The notes: generated from the letters alone by a model not told the origin. 22,702 nt of DNA from CAZAYB01 sp964489215 (GCA_964489215.1 CAZAYB010000019.1:1-22702); one strand, 5' to 3'. Shown: positions 7,602 through 15,344, counted from the first letter of the stretch. A program made the numbers and translations.

Positions 7602-8611
7602 TCCCAATCTAAAAGCCATCCATCACATAAAATAACATAATCCGACAAATCAACCTTACCGTCAACATTAAGATCACCCGTCACCGAATTACAAAAATCT
7701 CCGCGGTCCGTAAGAACATAACCGTTATGATCATAGTCCGGCACCCAGATATAATAACCCCCCGTATAATCCAACGACTCCTGATCAAGAATACCTATCA
7801 AATCAAAAACTTCATTGAGATTATTAGAACCCTCATAAAAACCCTCACCAAGTCCAAGCTTAACTAAAATACTCCGGCCAGCCGAATCCGTAACCGTCAA
7901 TTCTCCATTAACTCCCCAGTTCTCAGGGTCAACAAAAGATACATTATTTATACGAACCAGTCGGCTCTGATAATACTCCGGACCGCTCTGACGAGTGGAA
8001 TCGAAAATAAATTCATCATACTCATCCTTAAGCTCAGACAAACTGACAACTTCAGCCCTGGGCAAACCGCCGCCCCTTTCCAAAAGCTCAATCGTTACAT
8101 CATTACTCTTATCATGACGCTCATTAATATTGAACTTGCCCTTATAAAACAACCCTCCGCCGCTAACTCGAACTACATCTCCGGGCGCAAAATGATAAGG
8201 AGTATTAGGATCAGGATTAAACTTAGAAAGCTCAGCTATCCACTCCTCATTTGTATAACTCGCATCTGGGTCCGCAATAAACGGCAAATTGCCGTAATTT
8301 TGACCTATCCAAACCGCAGAACCGGCATGATCGCTTAACAATCCCTGAAAAAAAATCTGATACTGACCACCAAGATCAGGAGGCATACTGGCGTCATAAG
8401 AATAATCCGCACTCGGATCAAGCAGTTCACCGGGACGGTTCAATACCACTCCCTCAACAACCAATGGAAAAACCAACGGATTACTCTCATCATAAACACT
8501 CGAACCGTCAGACTTCACTGCCTGCAGCTGCTCATGACTGATACTGTAAACACTGCTGCAAAAAGAAAGCAAAATCCCAAAAACAAAACTTACAAACATT
8601 TTCTGATACAT
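7598..8611 (-). CDS. Secreted protein with OB-like region and C-terminal dockerin-type repeat
   Basis: A 337-residue protein beginning with a clear signal peptide (MYQKMFVSFVFGILLSFCSSVYS). The C-terminus reads GDLNVDGKVDLSDYVILCDGW, a single calcium-binding dockerin-like repeat typical of exported planctomycetal proteins. In between, the segments SRLVRINNVSF, GELTVTDSAGRSILVKL and FDLIGILDQ resemble the OB-fold regions found in secreted nucleases and surface proteins; this is a weak resemblance, not a domain call. The ATG at 8611 is chosen because AAAGGTGA lies six bases upstream; the signal peptide also begins there. It is the first gene of the unit that continues with the pseudopilin and the metal importer, so it may be made under the same conditions. 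Its function is unknown. Confidence 0.8.
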   Translation of the reverse strand: MYQKMFVSFVFGILLSFCSSVYSISHEQLQAVKSDGSSVYDESNPLVFPLVVEGVVLNRPGELLDPSADYSYDASMPPDLGGQYQIFFQGLLSDHAGSAVWIGQNYGNLPFIADPDASYTNEEWIAELSKFNPDPNTPYHFAPGDVVRVSGGGLFYKGKFNINERHDKSNDVTIELLERGGGLPRAEVVSLSELKDEYDEFIFDSTRQSGPEYYQSRLVRINNVSFVDPENWGVNGELTVTDSAGRSILVKLGLGEGFYEGSNNLNEVFDLIGILDQESLDYTGGYYIWVPDYDHNGYVLTDRGDFCNSVTGDLNVDGKVDLSDYVILCDGWLLDWE

Positions 8612-8643
8612 AAAATCACCTTTGCGCATAAAAAAACAATATT

Positions 8644-8679
8644 CGTGTTACTACATAAAAATACAAAAAACGTGTTACT
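8644..8679. repeat. Direct repeat CGTGTTACT overlapping the znu-unit promoter
   Basis: CGTGTTACT occurs at 8644-8652 and 8671-8679, start to start 27 bases apart. Read on the minus strand (AGTAACACG), one copy lies in the spacer between the proposed -35 and -10 and the other just downstream of the -10. That placement suits a repressor operator, plausibly for metal control of the importer (inference). Confidence 0.5.
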
Positions 8680-8686
8680 TATGCAA
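8658..8686 (-). promoter_or_regulatory. Candidate promoter of the dockerin-pseudopilin-metal importer unit
   Basis: TTGCAT (8686-8681) and TATTTT (8663-8658) on the minus strand are separated by 17 bases. They lie about 46 bases upstream of the first start codon. Each box is only a partial match, so the call depends mostly on position and spacing. Confidence 0.4.
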
Positions 8687-8695
8687 GGTTTTTAT

Positions 8696-8724
8696 TTGAT
8701 TTTTTTAAAATTAACATGTAAAAG
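8696..8724 (+). promoter_or_regulatory. Candidate promoter of the cupin gene
   Basis: TTGATT (8696-8701) and TAAAAG (8719-8724) are 17 bases apart and face the cupin gene, whose ATG is 48 bases further on. The region is very AT-rich, so chance matches are likely. Confidence 0.3.
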
Positions 8725-8772
8725 TAAAAATATTAGCAGTTCTAATAAAAATACAATATATGGAGATTAAAT

Positions 8773-9102
8773 ATGTCCAAAAAAAAGCCGTTCACACTCG
8801 AACTTGAAAAATCAGATAAATACCAGCAGCTCCTCTCTGGAACCCCGCAAACACACGGAATGCGTTCCGGAAGAGTATACCTCAAACCAAACGACCAATG
8901 CGGTGAACATTCAACAAAGGCTCACGAAGAACTGCTCACCTTCCTCAAGGGAAAAGGAACTGCATTCGTGGAGGACCAAAAATTCGAGGTAGCTGCCGGA
9001 ATGGTAGCATACATTCCCCCTAATACAATGCACAACATAAAAAATACCGAAAAGGAAGGTGACCTTGCTTACATATACTGCGTCGCACCAGTACAGCAGT
9101 AA
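8773..9102 (+). CDS. Small single-domain cupin protein
   Basis: A 109-residue protein made of one cupin barrel. Motif 1 is CGEHSTKAHEELLTFLKGKG (His46, His51, Glu52/53) and motif 2 is YIPPNTMHNIKN (His87), which together give the usual metal site. Such small cupins may be isomerases, dioxygenases or ligand sensors; nothing here fixes the reaction. The start is well supported: GGAGA five to six bases before the ATG. It is the only plus-strand gene in the window and is divergent from the metal-importer unit, with which it shares the 8612-8772 control region. It converges on the kinase-reductase fusion with only two bases between the stop codons. Confidence 0.88.
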   Translation: MSKKKPFTLELEKSDKYQQLLSGTPQTHGMRSGRVYLKPNDQCGEHSTKAHEELLTFLKGKGTAFVEDQKFEVAAGMVAYIPPNTMHNIKNTEKEGDLAYIYCVAPVQQ

Positions 9103-9104
9103 AA

Positions 9105-11519
9105 TCAGATAAGATCATAAGGCCACATCGTCAAACCGCCGTCCATAACTGAAACCTTCTCAAACCCGGCGTGACGCAATATCACCGCAGCCTCATAACC
9201 CCGAAGGGAAAAATTGCAGAACGTAATTATCTCCTTATCCTTAGGAAGCTCACCGAGCTGAGCACGAAGTGAATTAAGCGGTATCAGCCTCGAACCAGAC
9301 AAACGATACTTGCGATACTCAGGCTGTGTACGAACATCAAGTAAAACCACATCTTCCTTGCGTACAAGCTTTTCATGAACCTCCATCGGACTTATTCCGA
9401 CCATCAAACCGTCGAGCTTGTTCCTTGCAACATTAGACGCCGTAGCAATATTATCCATAACCGGAGAAAAAGGCGGTGAATAAGAAAGATCTGCCTGTGC
9501 AAGCTGGTCTACTGTCATCTTAGCTGTTATCGCCATCACTCCTACATCCAGACGCTTATCACCGTTACCCGCCCCGGTCGTCTGAATACCCAGCAGCCGA
9601 CGAGAATTCTTATCAACAATAAGCTTCAGCATCAAAGTCTTAGCACCAGGTGCAAAATGCTCCCTGTCCGGACCAGGACAAAGAACTGTAACAACTTCAT
9701 AACCAAGGCTCCTGGCATCATTTTCAGTAAGTCCGGTCTTGCCGATACAGTAATCAAATACTTTACAGATAATCGTCGAGAGCACTCCTGGAAACTGCTC
9801 TGAACCGCCGCAAATATTTATAGCAACAGTTCGGCCCTGCTTATTAGCCGTAGAACCCAAAGGAATATAAGCAGGCTTTTGGGTTATCAAACCAACATTT
9901 TCTACACAGTCACCGGCACAGTAAATATCATCATCACTGGTCTTCATAAACTTATCAACCTTAATACCACCAGTCTCACCTATTTCAAGACCTGCACCAA
10001 CCGCAAGAGAGGTGTTAGGCTTAAGACCTGCAGCTATAATAACCATATCCGCCGTCAATGTCCCCTTATCTGTAACAACCCTCTTGACCTCACCATCTCC
10101 CTCAAGACCCTCAACTTTAGTATTCGTCAAAACCTTCACGCCGTGAGACTCCATATTCCGCTCAAACAAACGGGCTATCTCCCAGTCCATCATCGGAAGA
10201 ATCTGATCCTTCAACTCAACTATCGTAACTCGGCAACCTCGCTGAGCAAGAGCCTCAGTTATCTCGATTCCTATCAAACCACCGCCAACTATTACAACAT
10301 CACGCGCACTTTTTTGTTCAAGACGAGACTTGATACCCTCTGCGTCACTTACACCATGAAGAGTAAAAACATTACCAAGATTGATGCCGGAAATATCCGG
10401 AATCACCGGCTCCGCACCCGTCGCAAGAACAAGCTTATCATAATCATACCATTCGGTCTTACCGGAAAATGCCTCCGAAACCTTAACTCGCTTATTCTCA
10501 CGGTCAACATCAACTGCCTCGGTCTGGTTCATCACTCGTATATTTTTAACTCGCTGAAAAAAAACAGGATCCCGAACTTCACCAACAGGAGTGCTCATAA
10601 GCTTCTTCTGATCGTCAACAACTCCTGATATATAATAAGGAAGACCGCACCCGGCATAGGACATAAGCTTGCCGCGCTCGATTATTGTTACCTGAGCATC
10701 TGGATCAAGCCTGCATATCTTCGCTGCAACCTTAGGACCTGCCGCAACTCCCCCTACTATTATAACCTTCATCGCATCTTTCATGTGATCGCCTCCCTGG
10801 CCAACCTTATACTCACCCCTGTATGGAAGATTAACTGTAAACTTCGCTCCCCCAAGTTCCGTACTCCTCGTAAGATCTATATTACCTGAAGCCGCCTGAA
10901 CCATCGCCTGAACAAATGAAAGCCCAATACCAGTACCCGGACGAGTACTCGACCTCGCTGCTGTGGTCCTGAAAAACGGCTGAAAAACTTTTTCGCGGTC
11001 CTCTTCCGGAACTCCCGGCCCAGAATCAGAAACACTGACTCGAGCCATATTAACATGAGAATCAACAGTAGCACTCACACGTATCGTACCATGATCCGGT
11101 GTATATTTCAGAGCATTGTTGATAAGCTCCTCAACAACCTCTGTTAATCCAGGTTCATAACCGCGAACCATAAAAGGATCAATTTCAACTTCGCTTTCTA
11201 TTGTTATATCGTTCTCGCGCGCCTTATCACTAAACTTAAGCTTAGCCTGACGGATTATCTTAGAAATCTCGCAAACACCGTCAAAACTTTCAGGGTTATC
11301 CATCGCCTTGGATATCGCCATAAGACGCTGACTCGTAAGTATCGCGTCATCACAGCGCAATATCGCCTTCTCCAGCATAGACTTCTGCTGTGCTGTTACA
11401 GGACCGGTAAAGCCTCCAAGCATTGTCTTGAGTATCGTACTTACCGCTGAAACCGGAGACTTAAGCTGATGTGCAACTACTGCCGCAAACTTGATTGGAT
11501 CCGTTGGAAGGTCCGGCAT
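9105..11519 (-). CDS. Histidine kinase fused to CoA-disulfide reductase-like flavoprotein and rhodanese
   Basis: One open frame of 804 residues with three parts. Residues 1-236 are a soluble histidine kinase: H-box AHQLKSPV (His17), N-box ELINNALKY (Asn134/135), G1 DSGPG (165-169) and G2 GTGIGL (195-200). There is no sensor or membrane segment. Residues 250 to about 690 are a pyridine nucleotide-disulfide oxidoreductase: FAD motif IIVGGVAAGPKVA, redox Cys291 in SYAGCGLPYYISG (the single cysteine of CoA-disulfide reductases, NADH oxidases and polysulfide reductases), NAD(P)H motif VIVGGGLIGIE and IYCAGDCVE. Residues about 700-804 are a rhodanese with loop Cys768 (CNFSLR). Reductase-rhodanese fusions are known; the kinase in front is unusual. 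It has its own promoter and palindrome upstream, and follows the hox operon and its response regulator. A strong internal ribosome site at 10797-10792 may also release the reductase alone. Confidence 0.88.
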   Translation of the reverse strand: MPDLPTDPIKFAAVVAHQLKSPVSAVSTILKTMLGGFTGPVTAQQKSMLEKAILRCDDAILTSQRLMAISKAMDNPESFDGVCEISKIIRQAKLKFSDKARENDITIESEVEIDPFMVRGYEPGLTEVVEELINNALKYTPDHGTIRVSATVDSHVNMARVSVSDSGPGVPEEDREKVFQPFFRTTAARSSTRPGTGIGLSFVQAMVQAASGNIDLTRSTELGGAKFTVNLPYRGEYKVGQGGDHMKDAMKVIIVGGVAAGPKVAAKICRLDPDAQVTIIERGKLMSYAGCGLPYYISGVVDDQKKLMSTPVGEVRDPVFFQRVKNIRVMNQTEAVDVDRENKRVKVSEAFSGKTEWYDYDKLVLATGAEPVIPDISGINLGNVFTLHGVSDAEGIKSRLEQKSARDVVIVGGGLIGIEITEALAQRGCRVTIVELKDQILPMMDWEIARLFERNMESHGVKVLTNTKVEGLEGDGEVKRVVTDKGTLTADMVIIAAGLKPNTSLAVGAGLEIGETGGIKVDKFMKTSDDDIYCAGDCVENVGLITQKPAYIPLGSTANKQGRTVAINICGGSEQFPGVLSTIICKVFDYCIGKTGLTENDARSLGYEVVTVLCPGPDREHFAPGAKTLMLKLIVDKNSRRLLGIQTTGAGNGDKRLDVGVMAITAKMTVDQLAQADLSYSPPFSPVMDNIATASNVARNKLDGLMVGISPMEVHEKLVRKEDVVLLDVRTQPEYRKYRLSGSRLIPLNSLRAQLGELPKDKEIITFCNFSLRGYEAAVILRHAGFEKVSVMDGGLTMWPYDLI
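10792..10797 (-). promoter_or_regulatory. Internal ribosome binding site before the reductase domain
   Basis: GGGAGG on the minus strand lies seven bases upstream of an in-frame ATG at 10784 (Met246, MKDAMKVIIVGG). This is exactly where the flavoprotein domain begins. It is either a relic of two separate genes or a working second start. Confidence 0.55.
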
Positions 11520-11564
11520 AAATCCTTAAACCTCTGAAGTCAAAAAAATTGTTTACAAATAGCA

Positions 11565-11593
11565 ATTATAGAACAAATATTAAAAATCTGCAA
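11565..11593 (-). promoter_or_regulatory. Promoter of the kinase-reductase-rhodanese gene
   Basis: TTGCAG (11593-11588) and a perfect TATAAT (11570-11565) on the minus strand are 17 bases apart. They lie downstream of the hox terminator and about 45 bases before the start codon, so this gene can be transcribed apart from the hox operon. Confidence 0.6.
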
Positions 11594-11599
11594 TAAGCT

Positions 11600-11627
11600 T
11601 TTAGAGCATTTCTTGACATACTCTAAA
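11600..11627. promoter_or_regulatory. 28-bp imperfect palindrome upstream of the kinase promoter
   Basis: TTTAGAGCAT (11600-11609) and ATACTCTAAA (11618-11627) are inverted copies matching at nine of ten positions, eight bases apart. The centre is about 55 bases upstream of the expected transcription start, a usual place for an activator dimer. The binding protein is unknown. Confidence 0.5.
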
Positions 11628-11646
11628 TTCATCCCCAAAAGCGCAT

Positions 11647-11673
11647 AAAAAAAGCAGTGCCGAATGACACTGC
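11647..11673 (-). terminator. Intrinsic terminator of the hox operon
   Basis: On the minus strand GCAGTGTC, loop ATTC, GGCACTGC form an eight-pair stem with one G-U pair, followed by seven T residues. It lies 21 bases after the stop of the response regulator gene and separates the hox operon from the kinase fusion. Confidence 0.88.
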
Positions 11674-11693
11674 CCTAAATTTACAAAATAGTA

Positions 11694-12071
11694 CTAATTT
11701 TCAAGCTTAGTCTTGATAATCTTAAGAAGATTCTCATTATTGACCGGCTTTTGAAATATACCGTCAATTCCAAGCTCCGTCGAATCTACCGTCTGACTAA
11801 ACTGATCACCAACACTGGTCAGCATATAAACAGGGACCTTGTTACCCAAAAGCTTCAGCTCCTTTACAAACTGACGACCGGCATCTACCTGCTCCATCAT
11901 AAGATCAACTATAACAAAATCTGGTTCATTGCTCTTATAAACCTGCAATCCCTCTTCTCCGCTTGATGCCTTAACAACTGCATAACCATTTGCATCCAGA
12001 ACAAGCTCTAATGCTTCAATAATATCCGGATCATCATCAACTACCAATATAACATGCTTACCATCCTGCAT
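11694..12071 (-). CDS. Single-domain response regulator (receiver only)
   Basis: A 125-residue CheY-like receiver with no output domain. Acidic pocket Asp12-Asp14 (VVDDDPD), phospho-acceptor Asp56 (VIVDLMM), Thr85 (MLTS) and Lys108 (FQKPV) are all present, so it should accept phosphate. I start it at the ATG at 12071, which has GGAGAAG three bases upstream; a GTG four codons earlier is the alternative. It follows hoxW by 30 bases and is the last gene before the hox terminator, so it is made together with the hydrogenase. The next gene is a histidine kinase fused to a redox enzyme, a natural partner. With no DNA-binding domain it probably works by protein contact or as a relay step. Confidence 0.9.
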   Translation of the reverse strand: MQDGKHVILVVDDDPDIIEALELVLDANGYAVVKASSGEEGLQVYKSNEPDFVIVDLMMEQVDAGRQFVKELKLLGNKVPVYMLTSVGDQFSQTVDSTELGIDGIFQKPVNNENLLKIIKTKLEN

Positions 12072-12101
12072 TTTCTTCTCCACTTTCTGAATATCTTAAA
12101 T

Positions 12102-12578
12102 TCATTTGCCCGCTGCTTTTTCGAATTCTCCGCTCCGCAGCAGCTTTTCAATAAATGTTATCGCTTCTTTAAGATTAATACCTGCCTTTTCGCTAAGACG
12201 CTCGCCAAACTCATTATAATCGTAACCTCTGATTCCAAGTGCATAACCATCTGGACGCTTGCCGAACAGCTTACCAGCCAAAGTCAATACCGAACCAGGC
12301 TCTACACTGTGAGAACTGAAACTGAACTCATCGTCCGGCAAAACACGCTCAAAAAAATAAGGCTCAGCTCCGTTAACACTGGCATCTGCGAATATCACTA
12401 CATCATGCTCGCTCACAGAACTGGCATCTTCTACAGTAAGCTGATAATCACTGTCAACACTGACACCGGCAATATCCATTTGTTCTACCGCCCTGGCCAA
12501 AGCAGGACCCAAACCATCGTCAAGCCGACCTGGATTGCCGTAACCTATTACCAAAACACGATGCATCCCTTCTGTCAT
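12102..12578 (-). CDS. hoxW: Hydrogenase maturation endopeptidase (HoxW/HycI family)
   Basis: A 158-residue protein of the M52 protease family, which clips the C-terminal tail of the [NiFe] large subunit once nickel is in place. Seen in the sequence are VLVIGYGNPGRLDDGLGP (Asp20/21), FADAS (Asp65) and SSHSVEPG (His90). These correspond to the three nickel-sensing ligands of HybD (Glu16, Asp62, His93). It starts five bases after the stop of hoxH, whose 24-residue tail is its expected substrate. The start at 12578 is somewhat uncertain; an in-frame ATG four codons later is possible. Confidence 0.9.
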   Translation of the reverse strand: MTEGMHRVLVIGYGNPGRLDDGLGPALARAVEQMDIAGVSVDSDYQLTVEDASSVSEHDVVIFADASVNGAEPYFFERVLPDDEFSFSSHSVEPGSVLTLAGKLFGKRPDGYALGIRGYDYNEFGERLSEKAGINLKEAITFIEKLLRSGEFEKAAGK

Positions 12579-12583
12579 ATATA

Positions 12584-14020
12584 CTATTTGCTCTTCTTAT
12601 CCAGTAGTTTACCATCATGATCGAAAAGCTCTACTACAAGAGGCATCTTGCCCATCGCGTGAGTTGCACAGGAAAGACAGGGATCATATGCACGAATTGC
12701 AACCTCTACATGATTAAGCAATCCTTCTGTTATCTCTACATCCTGAAGATATTCGTTCGCAACTCCCTGAACTGCTCTGTTCATAGGCTCATTATTATGC
12801 GTTGTAGAAACAATAAGATTACCCATAGTCACCTGATCCTTATCATCAACCTTGTAATGATGAATCAATGTACCGCGGGGAGCTTCAATTATTCCAACTG
12901 CCTCTTCCCTGCGGTCGCCCTTGGTAACTAAATCTGTTCCCTGCAAATCAGAATCGTTCAAAAGCTCACGAATCTTCTCGATAGAATGAAGAACCTCTAT
13001 CATCCTCGTCCAGTGATATGCCATCGAAATATTATTCGGCTTACCGTCAGTAACTGCCATAAACTCCTTACGGGCATCTTCTGCCTCCGGCGTATCAATA
13101 TAATCGCACGTATTAACACGAGCCAATGGCCCAACACGGTACCAACCATTTTCAGGACCGATCTCTTTAATAAATGGAAACTTCATATAGGACCAGCTTT
13201 TGACCTCTTCTGCAATATAGTCATTATAATCCTGGTTATCAACCTGGTCAAAAAGCTTATTACCCTCATGGTCTATAGCACGAAGATTACCGTCATAAAG
13301 GTCCATCGCCCCGTCAGAACGGACTATCGAAAGATGACTTGACTCAAATGAACCGAAATCCTTCAGCTTATCAAGATGCTCTTCTGTATAATCTTTAGCT
13401 ATCTTAAGGGCACCGCGAGACCACTCGGTCATCTGGTCAATATCCTTAAGGAAACCGTCACGTTCTTCTATGGACAGATTCTTGTTGATTCCGCCCGGTA
13501 TCGCGCCGGTACCATGAATCTTCTTACCTGCGGTAGCCTTAATAAGTTCCTGACCGTACTTCCGCATCATAACTCCCTGTACTGCAAGATCAGGATACTT
13601 CTGTGCAACGCCAATAACGTTCCTTATCGCAGGGTCAGCGTCAAAACCAAACAAAAGGTCTGGACTGACAAGATGGAAAAAGTGAAGCGCATGTGACTGA
13701 AACATCTGACCATAATGCATAAGGCGACGCATCTTCTCTGCTGTAGGAGTAAGATTCTCTCCCCCGACAATACGGTCCATCGCTTTAGCTGCTGCAAGAT
13801 GATGGCTAACCGGACATATACCGCAAAGACGCTGAACAAGAACAGGAACCTCCCAGTAAGGCCTGCCCTGAATAAATCGTTCAAAACCCCTGAATTCCAC
13901 AATATGCAAGCGAGCCTGCTTAACCTTTTTATTCTCATCGAGAAGAAGGCTTACCTTACCATGACCTTCTACACGGGTTACCGGCTCAATCACTACTCTC
14001 TTTAAGCCCTTTGTATCCAT
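12584..14020 (-). CDS. hoxH: NAD-linked [NiFe]-hydrogenase large subunit
   Basis: A 478-residue catalytic subunit carrying the NiFe(CN)2CO centre. The four nickel ligands are visible: Cys66 and Cys69 in RLCGICPVSHH, and Cys448 and Cys451 in DPCLSCATH. A 24-residue extension after His454 (AMGKMPLVV and onward) must be removed by a protease. Its length equals the HoxH tail known from the Ralstonia soluble hydrogenase. The N-terminal EPVTRVEGHGKVS is the usual opening. It oxidises or evolves H2 in the cytoplasm with HoxY. It lies 15 bases after hoxY and directly before hoxW. Subunit set and order support group 3d rather than 3b or 3c. Confidence 0.96.
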   Translation of the reverse strand: MDTKGLKRVVIEPVTRVEGHGKVSLLLDENKKVKQARLHIVEFRGFERFIQGRPYWEVPVLVQRLCGICPVSHHLAAAKAMDRIVGGENLTPTAEKMRRLMHYGQMFQSHALHFFHLVSPDLLFGFDADPAIRNVIGVAQKYPDLAVQGVMMRKYGQELIKATAGKKIHGTGAIPGGINKNLSIEERDGFLKDIDQMTEWSRGALKIAKDYTEEHLDKLKDFGSFESSHLSIVRSDGAMDLYDGNLRAIDHEGNKLFDQVDNQDYNDYIAEEVKSWSYMKFPFIKEIGPENGWYRVGPLARVNTCDYIDTPEAEDARKEFMAVTDGKPNNISMAYHWTRMIEVLHSIEKIRELLNDSDLQGTDLVTKGDRREEAVGIIEAPRGTLIHHYKVDDKDQVTMGNLIVSTTHNNEPMNRAVQGVANEYLQDVEITEGLLNHVEVAIRAYDPCLSCATHAMGKMPLVVELFDHDGKLLDKKSK

Positions 14021-14035
14021 TTTATACTCCGTTTC

Positions 14036-14587
14036 TCAATCGTATTTGATCAGTTCGTAAGGCAAATCCACCGGCTTATCGCTAAGAAGCGCAACAAGCG
14101 CCTCCCAAAGCGTATCCGCACTCGGCGGACAGCCAGGCAAATGATAATCTATCTTAACTACTTCGTGACATGGATAGACTTTGTTCAATAATAACGGAAG
14201 TTCCGGGTCGTTCGGAATCACTCCGCCGGGATTATAAACCGTAGGACCATCCTTATAAGCCTCATCCAGACACTCATTAAGGGGTATCGTATTACGCATC
14301 GCAGGTATACCGCCCATCGTTGCACAATCGCCAACACTTATAAGAATATCGCAGTTCTTACGGAAATCCTGAAGGTTGTGAACATTCTCCTCGTTACAGC
14401 AGCCGCCCTCTATTAGACCTACCGCACATCGCTCTGTAAAAGTCTTGATATCGTCAACCGGTGACTTGTTAAACTCAACAAGTTCAATAAGCTTCAAAAT
14501 CCTGTCATCAATATCAAGCAGCGACATATGACAACCGAAACAACCTGCCAGAGACGCCGTTGCTACCTTTGGTTTTTGATCTGCCAT
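14036..14587 (-). CDS. hoxY: NAD-linked [NiFe]-hydrogenase small subunit
   Basis: A 183-residue short-type small subunit with the single proximal [4Fe-4S] cluster of group 3 enzymes. Seen are SLAGCFGCHMSLLDID (Cys16, Cys19), IEGGCCNEEN (Cys63/64), SVGDCATMGG (Cys88) and LPGCPPSADTLW (Cys153). There is no Tat signal and no medial or distal cluster domain, as expected for a cytoplasmic HoxY. It moves electrons from the NiFe site to HoxFU. It begins 19 bases after hoxU. Confidence 0.95.
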   Translation of the reverse strand: MADQKPKVATASLAGCFGCHMSLLDIDDRILKLIELVEFNKSPVDDIKTFTERCAVGLIEGGCCNEENVHNLQDFRKNCDILISVGDCATMGGIPAMRNTIPLNECLDEAYKDGPTVYNPGGVIPNDPELPLLLNKVYPCHEVVKIDYHLPGCPPSADTLWEALVALLSDKPVDLPYELIKYD

Positions 14588-14606
14588 TTTATATCCTTCT
14601 AAAAGT

Positions 14607-15314
14607 TTACTTATTCTTTTCTTCTATCTTATGACCAATCGGCTTATGGTCGTATTCTCGTTTTCCAATAGGAACATTATATCCCTGACGCTTCTTCATT
14701 AAACACCCTACTGGACATACCTCAACTGCCTTGTCAGTAACCTTAAGATCTGTATCTGCAAGAGCTGCTTCTGCATCAACTGCAAGTTTCTTCTCAGGGC
14801 CCCTGCCCACAAAACCAAAAACATCCTTGCCGTCTTCCTGCTTGGAAGCCCGAACACATCTGGCACAAAGAACACACCTGTTCCTGTCGACAATAACCTC
14901 AGGATGAGTTGCGTCAACTTCACGGTCAGGATACATATATGGATAACGCGGGGCTGCTATACCAAAACGGTAAGCCAATGCCTGCAATTCACAATTGCCG
15001 CTCTTCTCACAGAACATACAGTAATGATTACCCTCCACAAAAAGCATCTCGACAATCTGCTTGCGAATCTCCTTTATCTCCTCAGTCTCATTCTCCACAA
15101 CCGCCCCAGGTGACGCCGGCTGGGTACATGCAGCCTGAAACCGGCCGTTAACCTTAACCGTACAAACACGACAACTGCCATAAGGCTCAAGATCATTGAA
15201 GGCACAAAGATGCGGAATATAAATACCCGCAGCCTCAGCAGCTTTCAATATCGTCTGACCTGGATCTGCCTGTACTTCCTGTCCGTCGATTGTAAATGTT
15301 ATCTTATCACTCAT
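14607..15314 (-). CDS. hoxU: NAD-linked hydrogenase diaphorase small subunit
   Basis: A 235-residue iron-sulfur protein homologous to the N-terminus of NuoG. The [2Fe-2S] ligands are Cys37, Cys48, Cys51 and Cys63. They are followed by NHYCMFCEKSGNC (His97, Cys99, Cys102, Cys108) for a His-ligated [4Fe-4S] cluster. CVLCARCVR and VCPVGCL supply a further [4Fe-4S] cluster. The EGNHYCMFCEKSGNC form is characteristic of HoxU. It wires HoxY to the flavin subunit HoxF. It starts 30 bases after the hoxF stop. Confidence 0.95.
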   Translation of the reverse strand: MSDKITFTIDGQEVQADPGQTILKAAEAAGIYIPHLCAFNDLEPYGSCRVCTVKVNGRFQAACTQPASPGAVVENETEEIKEIRKQIVEMLFVEGNHYCMFCEKSGNCELQALAYRFGIAAPRYPYMYPDREVDATHPEVIVDRNRCVLCARCVRASKQEDGKDVFGFVGRGPEKKLAVDAEAALADTDLKVTDKAVEVCPVGCLMKKRQGYNVPIGKREYDHKPIGHKIEEKNK

Positions 15315-15344
15315 AATTATACCGTCTCCGAGTTAATATTATGG

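Noticed and set aside
12054..12620. A 188-codon plus-strand open frame across hoxW
   Set aside because: It is antisense to hoxW with matching protease motifs on the minus strand; no independent support.
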